Shown here: positions 44,866 through 53,308 of the stretch, piece by piece
Layout: every line of letters starts with the position of its first letter
How positions within the stretch are numbered: the stretch's first letter is position 1
Source: Pirellula sp.
GTDB taxonomy: Bacteria; Planctomycetota; Planctomycetia; Pirellulales; Pirellulaceae
Assembly (NCBI GenBank): GCA_021300155.1
Contig: JAJTID010000050.1
Coordinates: 47,978 to 111,977 of the forward strand
Direction: 5' to 3'
Length of the DNA stretch: 64,000 nucleotides
Notes under the pieces: model-generated
The model's input: the letters and a program-made list of their open reading frames with translations, nothing else
Told to the model about the DNA's origin: nothing
Databases searched by the model: none
Position numbers and translations under genes: made by a program

Positions 44866-45894
44866 TTAAGCGGCTTTGCGAGTTCTAGAGCGAACACGGC
44901 CGGTATCGTTTTCTTGGAGCCCTTCAGCGCTAATCGCATCCACGAGGCGTTGTGCATGCCGATCCATTTCCATAATCAATCGATCGGTATGTCCGAGGAA
45001 ATACATGTACATCAGATAAGCCGGAATCGCGACCAATAAACCTGCCGCTGTTGTCAAAAGAGCTTGGCCGATACCACCTGCGAGCATCTCAGGCCTGCCC
45101 ATGGCTTGGGCGCCTGCAATATCATTAAAGGCTTGGATCATGCCGAGCACAGTTCCGAGCAAACCCAAAAGTGGTGAGACGTTGCTGATCGCATTGAGTA
45201 GACGCATATGGCGTCGCAAATTGTTGGACTCGCGTTCGCCAGCGTCGAGGACGGCTTGCTCAATCTCGACTGCCGGGCGACCATAGCGTTTCACTGCGGC
45301 TGCCAGTATCGAGGCGATGGGACTCGGGTTGCGTTCGCAAAGCTCTAGACCCTCCTCGCGATCGATCTGTTGCTGTTGCAATTGTTCAATCAGTCTTTTC
45401 ACGAACGGGCGTGGAATGACTCGACCTGTACGCAAATGAATGAACCTCTCGAAGGAGAATACCATCAATACAAAAGAGCAGAGCGCGATGGGGTACATCA
45501 TCAGTCCACCATCGTGAAACATCTTGAGCAGGCTGACGTTGGCAATCTTGCCATCGGTACTGGCTTCGGCGTTCGCAGTAATCGATGAAGCTTGATTTGC
45601 GCCGGTTGTGTTCAATGCAGCAAGCTTAGCGTCCGGGGCATTTGGATAGTTCGCTGCCGGTGCGGATCCATTGAAGGATGGACGAAGCTGTGAGCCATAG
45701 GGCGGTGCGAAGCTGGCACCTCCCTGGGGTTGCATCAGACCATTGGGTGAGTTTGCCTGCCCAGACAAACCGGGTTGCTGAGCATGGGTTCCATTGGAGG
45801 CAACGACTATCGAGAAGATAGAGAGTAACAATGAGCCCACGCAGATTGCACTGCGTCGCAAATCGATTTGCCAATTCAATGTATTGAAACTCAT
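44866..45894 (-). CDS. exbB: ExbB/TolQ/MotA-family proton channel protein
   Basis: About 342 residues. An N-terminal signal-like helix (RRSAICVGSLLLSIFSIVVA) and a Pro/Gln/Asn-rich periplasmic stretch of about 80 residues precede the core. Core helices are GGLMMYPIALCSFVLMVFSF, NAISNVSPLLGLLGTVLGMIQ and LLTTAAGLLVAIPAYLMYMY, all typical. Its ATG overlaps the stop of the TPR gene by four bases; exbD starts 13 bases on. Confidence 0.93.
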   Translation of the reverse strand: MSFNTLNWQIDLRRSAICVGSLLLSIFSIVVASNGTHAQQPGLSGQANSPNGLMQPQGGASFAPPYGSQLRPSFNGSAPAANYPNAPDAKLAALNTTGANQASSITANAEASTDGKIANVSLLKMFHDGGLMMYPIALCSFVLMVFSFERFIHLRTGRVIPRPFVKRLIEQLQQQQIDREEGLELCERNPSPIASILAAAVKRYGRPAVEIEQAVLDAGERESNNLRRHMRLLNAISNVSPLLGLLGTVLGMIQAFNDIAGAQAMGRPEMLAGGIGQALLTTAAGLLVAIPAYLMYMYFLGHTDRLIMEMDRHAQRLVDAISAEGLQENDTGRVRSRTRKAA

Positions 45895-47771
45895 CGTTTC
45901 GTCCCTGAACCGATTCGTTGGCTCTGTTGTGTTTCGCTAGCAATGCGAACCAGTCGCTGTTGAGCGGTAACTGCGAAGGGTGTCTCCGTAAAGGAGCTAG
46001 TCACCTTCTGATACCATTCGGTCGCTGTGGACGTATCTTGGCTAAGTTCGGCACATAGCCCGAGCTGAACAGCGCAGGCAGCATGCCAATAGCTTTGATT
46101 CGGAATTGCTAGTACTTGTTGATAAGTGTTGATGGCGTCGCCGTATCGTCTCTGCATCATGTAGGTCTCACCCATCATCCATCCAGCGCGAGCTGCAATC
46201 GCTGGATTCGAATTGGCTGAGTCCAAAACTCTGGTAAGGAGTTTTCGCGCGGCATCAAAATCCGCTTTCGCAATCTGACAACGCGCTAGAAGGTAATCGA
46301 CTTCAGGAGCGGCCGACCATGTGGGAAAATCGTTACGAATCACCGAAACGATGTTCTCGGACTCTTTCCAAGAATTCTTATTAGCCAGCATTTCGGCTTG
46401 CCGCAAGAGAACGCGAGGCAACCAATCCGGTTTTGACTTCGATTGCGACGCAGAGTTTGCTAGCCAAAGCAAATGAGCCGCTGCCAGTTCCCATTTTTCG
46501 GATTGATAGAGGGCTTCGGATATATCCAGACGAATGGATGTTTCCAAATCAACAGATAGATCCGGAGCACGAAGAGCGAGACTCATGATCCCCAGGCCTT
46601 TTTCCATTTCATCGGTCTTCATTAACGCCTTTCCATAGAAGTACTGCGCGAATGCAGTCCACGGACTCGGTGTGTCCGATTGCGACATCTCTTGGGTAAA
46701 CGACTTGACTTGGTTCCAATCGGACTTGAGGGCCGCGTTACGAGCGACTCGAATTCGAGCCTCTAAAACGAATGGAGTTGAAGCAGGTCTACTAGAAAGG
46801 TTGAGAAGGAGTTCGTCTGATTTATCTGCGAGTCCGAACTCCAACAGTGCTAATGCCAAATCGTAGGTAGTTTGGGGACCCACATTGCCAGTCGTTGCAA
46901 GTGCGACGAGCGGTTCGATCGCTCGCGCGACATCAATCGACATTTTGAGCTGCAATTTGATTCGGCTTTCGAGTAACTTTGCTTGAATCTTGAGATCATC
47001 GTCGAGCGAAGTGGATTGCAATTGCGTCAGATGAGCGAGAGCTTGTTCCCACTCTTCAAGCCGGACACAGCTTTGTGCATTGCCCCATAGAGCTTTCTGC
47101 AACAGTGATTCATTAGATGCATGGCACTGCTGGACCGCATTGTCGAAACAGTTATGAGCTAATTTCTCCTGGTCAGGCAGTTTTAACGCTAAGTAGCCGA
47201 GCTCTATCCATGCGTTTGCTGAGCATGCACAGTCTCGCGGCCAAGCTAGCTTTTGCAGGGAATCACTACCATTGGGGGTACTTTCATTCTTCGATGGGTC
47301 TTCGATTCCTACTAATATTTCCAGTCGCCTGCGGGCGGTGTCCAGCTTGTTCGTTTGAATCTCCCATTTTGCTTGGATGAGATGGGCCGCTTCGATCCAT
47401 TGGTTCCAGCCTTTCGAAGCTATTTTTGTCCCCTTGGATTCGAGTTGAGCTTCGAAACGTTTAGCCTGTTCGAGCCATTTTTCGATAGCCTCTGCATGTT
47501 CTGCGTTCGGCGTCCGATTCCAATCCGAGATGGCGGCGAAGTACTCGCATTGCAGGGCGAGTTCCGAGTTAGGGCATAGAGCCGCTGCCGCTTTGAAGTC
47601 TCGACTGGAAGCCGAATACTCTTGAGCCGCGAACAATGAAGTTGCGGATTGGTAAAGGCTTGCGAGATGCGAATTCGAGGTTGCTGATTGCGAAAAGGCG
47701 AAGCTAGGAAATGTGGACAGCATCACTCCCAGCAGATGGACAACAGTACGCAACATCTTGTCTGTGGGCAT
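45891..47771 (-). CDS. Exported TPR-repeat protein, first gene of the ExbBD operon
   Basis: About 626 residues. Signal peptide LRTVVHLLGVMLSTFPSFAFS; the remainder is helical with TPR/YbgF-like repeats (LYQSATSLFAAQEYSASSRDF, ARKLLTRVLDSANSNPAIAARA, YGDAINTYQQVLAIPNQSYW, TATEWYQKVTSSFTETPFAV). It resembles the CpoB/YbgF role in Tol-Pal systems, a periplasmic TPR scaffold, though it is much longer. Confidence 0.85.
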   Translation of the reverse strand: MPTDKMLRTVVHLLGVMLSTFPSFAFSQSATSNSHLASLYQSATSLFAAQEYSASSRDFKAAAALCPNSELALQCEYFAAISDWNRTPNAEHAEAIEKWLEQAKRFEAQLESKGTKIASKGWNQWIEAAHLIQAKWEIQTNKLDTARRRLEILVGIEDPSKNESTPNGSDSLQKLAWPRDCACSANAWIELGYLALKLPDQEKLAHNCFDNAVQQCHASNESLLQKALWGNAQSCVRLEEWEQALAHLTQLQSTSLDDDLKIQAKLLESRIKLQLKMSIDVARAIEPLVALATTGNVGPQTTYDLALALLEFGLADKSDELLLNLSSRPASTPFVLEARIRVARNAALKSDWNQVKSFTQEMSQSDTPSPWTAFAQYFYGKALMKTDEMEKGLGIMSLALRAPDLSVDLETSIRLDISEALYQSEKWELAAAHLLWLANSASQSKSKPDWLPRVLLRQAEMLANKNSWKESENIVSVIRNDFPTWSAAPEVDYLLARCQIAKADFDAARKLLTRVLDSANSNPAIAARAGWMMGETYMMQRRYGDAINTYQQVLAIPNQSYWHAACAVQLGLCAELSQDTSTATEWYQKVTSSFTETPFAVTAQQRLVRIASETQQSQRIGSGTKR

Positions 47772-47971
47772 AATGCTGGTTCACCGTGGAGTGCTTCTTT
47801 CAAAGACATACTCGATACAGAAAATCAGCGGTTTATAGCAAGTGGTATTCCTTCCGTATCGGAATTTTGGAGAATCTGGGGCGTCTAGAGAGGGCTCGGC
47901 TCAAGTTGATGCTGAGTCGCGCAAGTCGAGGATCGCCGATTTCATCAGTGAATTAAAATAGGAGTCTGGGA

Positions 47972-48403
47972 ATGGGGATGCTACAGGAGTTCAAGGCCTT
48001 CGCCATGCGAGGAAACGTCGTCGACTTGGCTGTCGGTGTTGTGATCGGTGGGGCATTTGGAAAGATCGTTACTGCACTAGTTGAAAAGATCATCATGCCG
48101 ATAACTGGCTTTTTCCTCCAAGGGAAAAGCGTTGCGGATTTCGTCATTGAGACTCCGCTTCCTCAAGCGGCGATCGATCAAGGAATCAAGCCAGCATCTC
48201 TAGGGGTGGGTGCGTTTGCACAGTCCGTTATCGATTTTGTTATCGTTGCGTTTGCGATTTTCATGATGATTAAGGCTATGAACTCATTTCAGAAGAAAAA
48301 GGAAGAAGCACCAGCGGCTCCTCCGCCAACGCCAGAAGATATCCAATTGCTTCGCGAGATCCGAGATTCGCTAGCGAAGTCTTCCCCACGTCGTGCTGAG
48401 TAG
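47972..48403 (+). CDS. mscL: Large-conductance mechanosensitive channel
   Basis: About 143 residues. Cytosolic helix plus TM1 MRGNVVDLAVGVVIGGAFGKIVTALV, periplasmic loop, TM2 VIDFVIVAFAIFMMIKAMN and a C-terminal bundle LLREIRDSLAKS, all in family order. A Pro/Ala run separates TM2 from the last helix. It releases solutes on hypo-osmotic shock. A ribosome site (ATAGGAG) is placed before ATG 47972. Stands alone. Confidence 0.96.
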   Translation: MGMLQEFKAFAMRGNVVDLAVGVVIGGAFGKIVTALVEKIIMPITGFFLQGKSVADFVIETPLPQAAIDQGIKPASLGVGAFAQSVIDFVIVAFAIFMMIKAMNSFQKKKEEAPAAPPPTPEDIQLLREIRDSLAKSSPRRAE

Positions 48404-48660
48404 GCGTTCTAGGTCGCCAAAGCGGTATCCGTTCGGGGCGAGCCCGATCCGGACAAAGGAACACAAAGGACATGACGAGCCGATTTGAGGAGAGATGGGG
48501 CTTGTCCCCACGCTCCGCAACTTTGGAGTTCTAGGATGTAGCTTGGGACCATTTTCCCGAGCTAATGGATTTTGCATGGAGTTGTTGGCAGTCGGGACAA
48601 TAGTCGAAGCCTTCTTTGACTCTGTCTGCCGTGTCATAAAGTTACGCGAGCCACTTCTAT

Positions 48661-49959
48661 ATGAATCGAATTGCCATTAAGCCGACTTGGTTGATCACCA
48701 TGGTCTCGGAACCGCTCCGCGATCATTGGCTTGTGGCTTCGGCGGGCAGAATTGAATTCATCGGACCATCACTGCCCCCTTCGTTGGAGATTGATTGCCA
48801 CGTCGAGCTTCCCAACGTTGCAATCCTTCCTGGACTCATCAACACGCACTGCCATCTGGAATTCAGTGACTTAAGTTTCCCATTTGTCGCGGATGGCTCC
48901 TTTACGAAGTGGATCGGCGATGTCGTTTCTCATCGATGTTCCTCCACCGACGATCCGCTGACGAGCCGCAAACGAGCGATTCAATGTGGCGTTCATGAAT
49001 CGTATTCTTCTGGGGTTCGTTACGTGGTCGATACGATCACAGCCCCATGGTCGGTCGACTGGGTTCAGGAAGCGATCGACGATTGTAGTTTAACATCCGA
49101 TGCAGCCATAACGCTGACTGGCAATGTTTCCTTTATGGTGCAGGCTTGCCCCGAAGTTCTCGACATACGGATAGATCGACGCGATGCCACCCAGTCGCAT
49201 TGCCGCGAAGTGAATCGAGCGACCGCCAATAGAAACGCCAATAGAAAATGGAGTAGTGGTCGACAAGCGATATCGCCTCATGCTCCGTATACAACTTCGC
49301 TCCAATTGGTTCGCGAGACCGTTCAGTTATTAAAGGAAGTCGATGGAATCGCATCTATGCATTTGGGGGAGTCACGTGATGAGATCGCTTGGTTGTCGGA
49401 TCGCAGTGGCCCGATGCTTGAGGCTTTGAAGAGTTTTCGCGATTCGCACTACCTCGAAAACATTGGAACACTTCACGACTATGTACGATCCATCGTAGAA
49501 GCTCCTGTAGCATTGGTCGCACATGGCAATTACTTCACGAATGAGGATCTAGAATTGTTCGCTACACATCGCCAGACGGCAGCGATTGTGCATTGCGCGA
49601 GAACCTTTGAACATTTCCATGCGCACGAGTCCTATCCACTCGTCGAACGCGTTGCTAGGGGAGTCACCCATTTGTTGGGTACAGATTCGCGAGCTTCCAA
49701 TCCTGACCTAAACCTCTGGGCAGAAGTTCAAACGGTTGTGAATTCGCATTCAATCGATCCTGAACCAGTGATTGCAATGATCACTCGAAGCCCCGCCGAA
49801 TTCCTGGGGCTATCCGATCTGGGTACTTTGGAAGTCGGGAAAAGGTCGCTTTGTACTGCGATCGAGGTAGAAGGGCTCGCTCTTTTGAGCGCAGATCAAG
49901 TGCTAAATCGTCTTGTGAGACAGGATACGACGGCAGTTCCGCTTGAAAGACTCCTTTAG
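48661..49959 (+). CDS. Amidohydrolase (SsnA/TrzN-type deaminase family)
   Basis: About 432 residues, cytosolic. Composite beta domain then barrel: ILPGLINTHCHLEFSDL with the HxH ligands, ISPHAPYTTS, SMHLGESRDEIAWL (metal His), VAHGNYFTNEDLELF and LLGTDSRASNPDLNLW (metal Asp). Sequence is in the group of deaminases of adenosine-like or aminodeoxyfutalosine-type substrates, but the substrate cannot be fixed. No related biosynthetic gene is adjacent. Confidence 0.85.
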   Translation: MNRIAIKPTWLITMVSEPLRDHWLVASAGRIEFIGPSLPPSLEIDCHVELPNVAILPGLINTHCHLEFSDLSFPFVADGSFTKWIGDVVSHRCSSTDDPLTSRKRAIQCGVHESYSSGVRYVVDTITAPWSVDWVQEAIDDCSLTSDAAITLTGNVSFMVQACPEVLDIRIDRRDATQSHCREVNRATANRNANRKWSSGRQAISPHAPYTTSLQLVRETVQLLKEVDGIASMHLGESRDEIAWLSDRSGPMLEALKSFRDSHYLENIGTLHDYVRSIVEAPVALVAHGNYFTNEDLELFATHRQTAAIVHCARTFEHFHAHESYPLVERVARGVTHLLGTDSRASNPDLNLWAEVQTVVNSHSIDPEPVIAMITRSPAEFLGLSDLGTLEVGKRSLCTAIEVEGLALLSADQVLNRLVRQDTTAVPLERLL

Positions 49960-50040
49960 AGCCGTATCGGTGGAATGCGAAACGCAGAAAGCCGACTATA
50001 ATGACTCTCATCCTCTATCGGTCCATTCCGGTCTTTTACG

Positions 50041-51933
50041 ATGATCACCATGATTCTCCGCTCCCTTCTTGCCATAGTCGCCTCTTTTGCTTTCACTGCA
50101 TTCATGAGTCCGTCACCATCCGTTGCTGAGACGATCCAAAGTCCTTTACCGATCCAGTATCGCCTCTCGTTTCGACAATCCGAGTCGCATCGAGTGGATA
50201 TTGAGCTTACAGTCCCCACCGATGGCAAGTCGACGATTGAGTTGATGATGCCTGTTTGGACTCCAGGCAGTTATTTGGTACGGGAATATGCTCGTCAGAT
50301 TGAGACGATCACCGCGTCGAATGGACTTTCCAATGCACCGTTGCTATTGGAGAAGCGAACCAAGAATCGATGGCGAGTCGAATGCGACGGCGTTTCAGAA
50401 GTAGTGGTTCGATATTCGTTGTATTGTCGCGAGATGGGAGTTCGAACGAATTGGGTCGAGCGGGATTTCGCGTTCTTGACGGGAGCCGCAACGTATTTGA
50501 CACGTGTCGATGCGTTGGATAGACAGCATATCGTACGACTCGATGCGACTCCGAATTGGCCGCAGGTCGCGACGAGTCTTGCGAAGCAATCGGACGACAC
50601 CTGGGTTCGAGTCGCAAAGAACTTTGATGAATTGGTTGATAGCCCGATCGTGCTTGGGAATATCGACATTCAAAGTTTCGAGTGTGGCGGAGCCAAGCAC
50701 TATTTGGCATCGGTGGGAACCGACGGACTTTGGAACACCAAAGCGGCAGTCAAGGACGTACAACGCATCGTAGAGACCGAACAAAAGTTTTGGGGTGAAG
50801 TGCCCTATACTGAGTATTGGTTCTTGAACTTGGCAACAGAATCCGGAGGCGGACTGGAGCATGACAATAGTACCGTCTTGATGACGAGCCGATGGACGAT
50901 GCGTCAAAAGTCCAAGTATACCGATTGGCTTGCGTTGGTCTCGCACGAATTCTTTCATACCTGGAACGTGCGTCGATTGCGTCCCAAGGCTTTGACAAGT
51001 TACGATTTTGAGAACGAGCAATACACCAATGAACTTTGGGTCGCTGAAGGCGTTACGAGTTACTATGACGATCTGTTGCTCGCGCGAAGCGGCCTATGCT
51101 CGCCAAAAGAGTATCTCGATCAAATTAGCAAAGGGGTCGCTGGCGTGCAAACGGCTCCTGGTCGATTGGTACAACCCTTGTCGCAGAGCAGTTTCGATGC
51201 TTGGATCAAATTTTATCGTCCTGACGAGAATGCGAATAACAGTCGAGTTAGCTACTACACGAAAGGAAGCCTCGTCGCGATGTTGCTCGATGCCGAGATT
51301 CGCCTTGCGACCAAGAATGCGAAGTCTTTGGATGACGTGATGCGACAACTTTGGAAAGAACATCGTGTGGGAGGTTATGTGACTGCCGACGTATTGCGCA
51401 TCGCCAATCAAGTATCCGGACAAAAACTGGACGCATGGTTCAAAGATCACATCGATGGAACCAAAGAATTGGATTTCGCGAGTGTGTTGAAAGTCTACGG
51501 ACTGGAATGGAAGCCGAAGGAATCAAAGGAATCTACCGATAAAAAAGAGCTCACAGAAAACAATGAAAAGTATGGTAGTACATATGTCGGCTTGGATGTC
51601 ACAGCTCAGCAGGGCAAAGCGATGATCGACAAAGTCACCAAAGGGAGTCCTGCGGAAAATGCAGGGATCAATTCCGGGGATGAGTTGATCAGTTTGGACG
51701 GTTATCGCATCGCAGCAGAAAATTGGGGCGAGCGGTTGGGACTGTATCGTCCGAACGAAATCCTCGAATGCATCGTCGCACGCCGTGGCAAGATTCTGAA
51801 GTTGCCGCTCAAACTGGGCGAACAGTCTAAGGAATCTTGGACTCTTCAACGAATCGCGAAACCTTCGGATGAGCAGGAATCGGCTTGGAGAAATTGGCTT
51901 CAAATTCCACCCGCCGAAACCGCAGCTCGTTAA
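50041..51933 (+). CDS. M61 family metallopeptidase with PDZ domain, exported
   Basis: About 630 residues. Signal peptide LRSLLAIVASFAFTAFMSPS. The beta-sandwich N-terminus (YRLSFRQSESHRVDIELTVP, LMMPVWTPGSYLVREYAR) is the M61_N domain. Zinc site HEFFH at 302-306 in LVSHEFFHTWNVRRLRP, further Glu in LWVAEGVTSYYDDLLL. PDZ domain about 505-600 (DKVTKGSPAENAGINSGDELISL). Matches glycyl-aminopeptidase-type M61 enzymes, acting in the periplasm. Confidence 0.93.
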   Translation: MITMILRSLLAIVASFAFTAFMSPSPSVAETIQSPLPIQYRLSFRQSESHRVDIELTVPTDGKSTIELMMPVWTPGSYLVREYARQIETITASNGLSNAPLLLEKRTKNRWRVECDGVSEVVVRYSLYCREMGVRTNWVERDFAFLTGAATYLTRVDALDRQHIVRLDATPNWPQVATSLAKQSDDTWVRVAKNFDELVDSPIVLGNIDIQSFECGGAKHYLASVGTDGLWNTKAAVKDVQRIVETEQKFWGEVPYTEYWFLNLATESGGGLEHDNSTVLMTSRWTMRQKSKYTDWLALVSHEFFHTWNVRRLRPKALTSYDFENEQYTNELWVAEGVTSYYDDLLLARSGLCSPKEYLDQISKGVAGVQTAPGRLVQPLSQSSFDAWIKFYRPDENANNSRVSYYTKGSLVAMLLDAEIRLATKNAKSLDDVMRQLWKEHRVGGYVTADVLRIANQVSGQKLDAWFKDHIDGTKELDFASVLKVYGLEWKPKESKESTDKKELTENNEKYGSTYVGLDVTAQQGKAMIDKVTKGSPAENAGINSGDELISLDGYRIAAENWGERLGLYRPNEILECIVARRGKILKLPLKLGEQSKESWTLQRIAKPSDEQESAWRNWLQIPPAETAAR

Positions 51934-52133
51934 TGGGCGAGTTGCATGGCAGCTTTCCCTCATTGCTGGTAACGACTAGAGTCCTATGAAGGGAGGTAAT
52001 GTACTTACACTGTGCGACTATTGCAGCAACTGGCTGCTATGCAGCTTGTCTGCGTGGTGCTGTAGCTGCAACCAAACCGCGAGCGTTTATTCGTAATCGC
52101 CTCCGCTGGCAGCTCGTTTGCGTGGAGCGGTGT

Positions 52134-53165
52134 TCAGGCACTAATATTACTATTCACTTTTTTGCTGGCAACACGATTCTTTTTGCTGGCAACACGATTC
52201 CATCCACTGATGATGGAAATCAAAATCAATTCGCCAAGCAGATTGACTAACCTCAATAGAATGGCACCTGCCAAGGCCGTCGGCTGATCAACGAGAGGCG
52301 TCAAGAGCCATGTGATCACCAGCTCGCGAACGATAGCTCCACTTGGCAACATCGAAAAGAACCCGGTAACGGCCCCCAAGCAAACGGCAGCCGTAATGGA
52401 TAACCACGCATTCCATGTCATCAACGATGGCTGATCGGTCAGAGCGAGCATCGCTAACCACCCCACGGTCCCTTGGAGGATCCATCCCAATAGCATCCAT
52501 GCCGTCGTGCGAGTCATGAACCATGCCGTAAAAGCTTTCGGGATCTCTGGTGGCATACGGCCAATTTTGCTTTTGGCGACAATCGTCAATCCGATGCGGA
52601 AAAAATGTGGAGTCAAGAAAAGCAATCCGATCGGAACACACGCGAGTGCCGTAACCTTGAGCCAGACCGGAACCTCCAAGAGCACCAGCAGCAATGCTCC
52701 CAAAACTGCTCCGGCGCATAGCATTGTTAATGTTTCGACGAAAACACTCACAATGGCTGGTCGAAGCCCAACACCGAGAGGTTGAAGTCGACCGACTCGC
52801 ATGATAAGGACCATCGCTTTTCCAGGTACGTATTTGCCCAAATGGCCGAGAAAATAGGCATCGAAAGCGGGAAGCCAAGGTGCGGTTTGTCGAAAAGATC
52901 GTAACGCCTGGTACCAAGCGATCCCAGCAGGAAACATCGCTAGGATCGAGACAAAAAGAGCTACGACGAGCCAAGGCCAGCGATCCGCCAGGACAGATAA
53001 AAACTCTTCCTTGCCTCGCAGTTCATCGATCGAACGTCGAACCGTTAAGTACAGAAATGCCACTACGACCAACACAATAGCGACTTTGACGAACCGTCGA
53101 AGAAGTTTTTTCGTTGGTGACTCCTCCGCGTTTTTCTTTTTGTTTTCTTCAGCAGGAGTCGTCAT
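52134..53165 (-). CDS. Lysylphosphatidylglycerol-synthase-like membrane protein (UPF0104 / flippase type)
   Basis: About 343 residues, about eight membrane helices (VKVAIVLVVVAFLYLTV, WLVVALFVSILAMFPAGIAW, LTMLCAGAVLGALLLVLLEV, ITAAVCLGAVTGFFSMLPSG). RPAIVSVFVETLTML and GFFSMLPSGAIVRE are family segments. The C-terminus ends in a repeated SKKNRVASKKVN tail produced by a 21-base tandem duplication (52159-52200). It may flip or modify lipids; no catalytic domain is attached. Confidence 0.82.
   Translation of the reverse strand: MTTPAEENKKKNAEESPTKKLLRRFVKVAIVLVVVAFLYLTVRRSIDELRGKEEFLSVLADRWPWLVVALFVSILAMFPAGIAWYQALRSFRQTAPWLPAFDAYFLGHLGKYVPGKAMVLIMRVGRLQPLGVGLRPAIVSVFVETLTMLCAGAVLGALLLVLLEVPVWLKVTALACVPIGLLFLTPHFFRIGLTIVAKSKIGRMPPEIPKAFTAWFMTRTTAWMLLGWILQGTVGWLAMLALTDQPSLMTWNAWLSITAAVCLGAVTGFFSMLPSGAIVRELVITWLLTPLVDQPTALAGAILLRLVNLLGELILISIISGWNRVASKKNRVASKKVNSNISA
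52159..52200. repeat. 21-base tandem duplication at the 3' end of the UPF0104-type gene
   Basis: TTTTGCTGGCAACACGATTC occurs twice in direct succession, separated by one base, adding seven residues to the cytosolic tail in frame. Confidence 0.85.
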
Positions 53166-53308
53166 CGAATATCTATTTCTTGGGAAGAGGAAAACAGGAT
53201 GAGCTTTTTGTCGAACGGATACGGCTGGTGTAGAGCCAACCAGCGTAATGCGATAAAATCGCCATTATTAATATTGGGATTCGATTCACACGGACAGTTT
53301 GTAGATTC

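Noticed and set aside
48420..48460. TCGGG-GCGAG-CCCGA hairpin after mscL as terminator
   Set aside because: Only five pairs and no T run, so termination cannot be supported.
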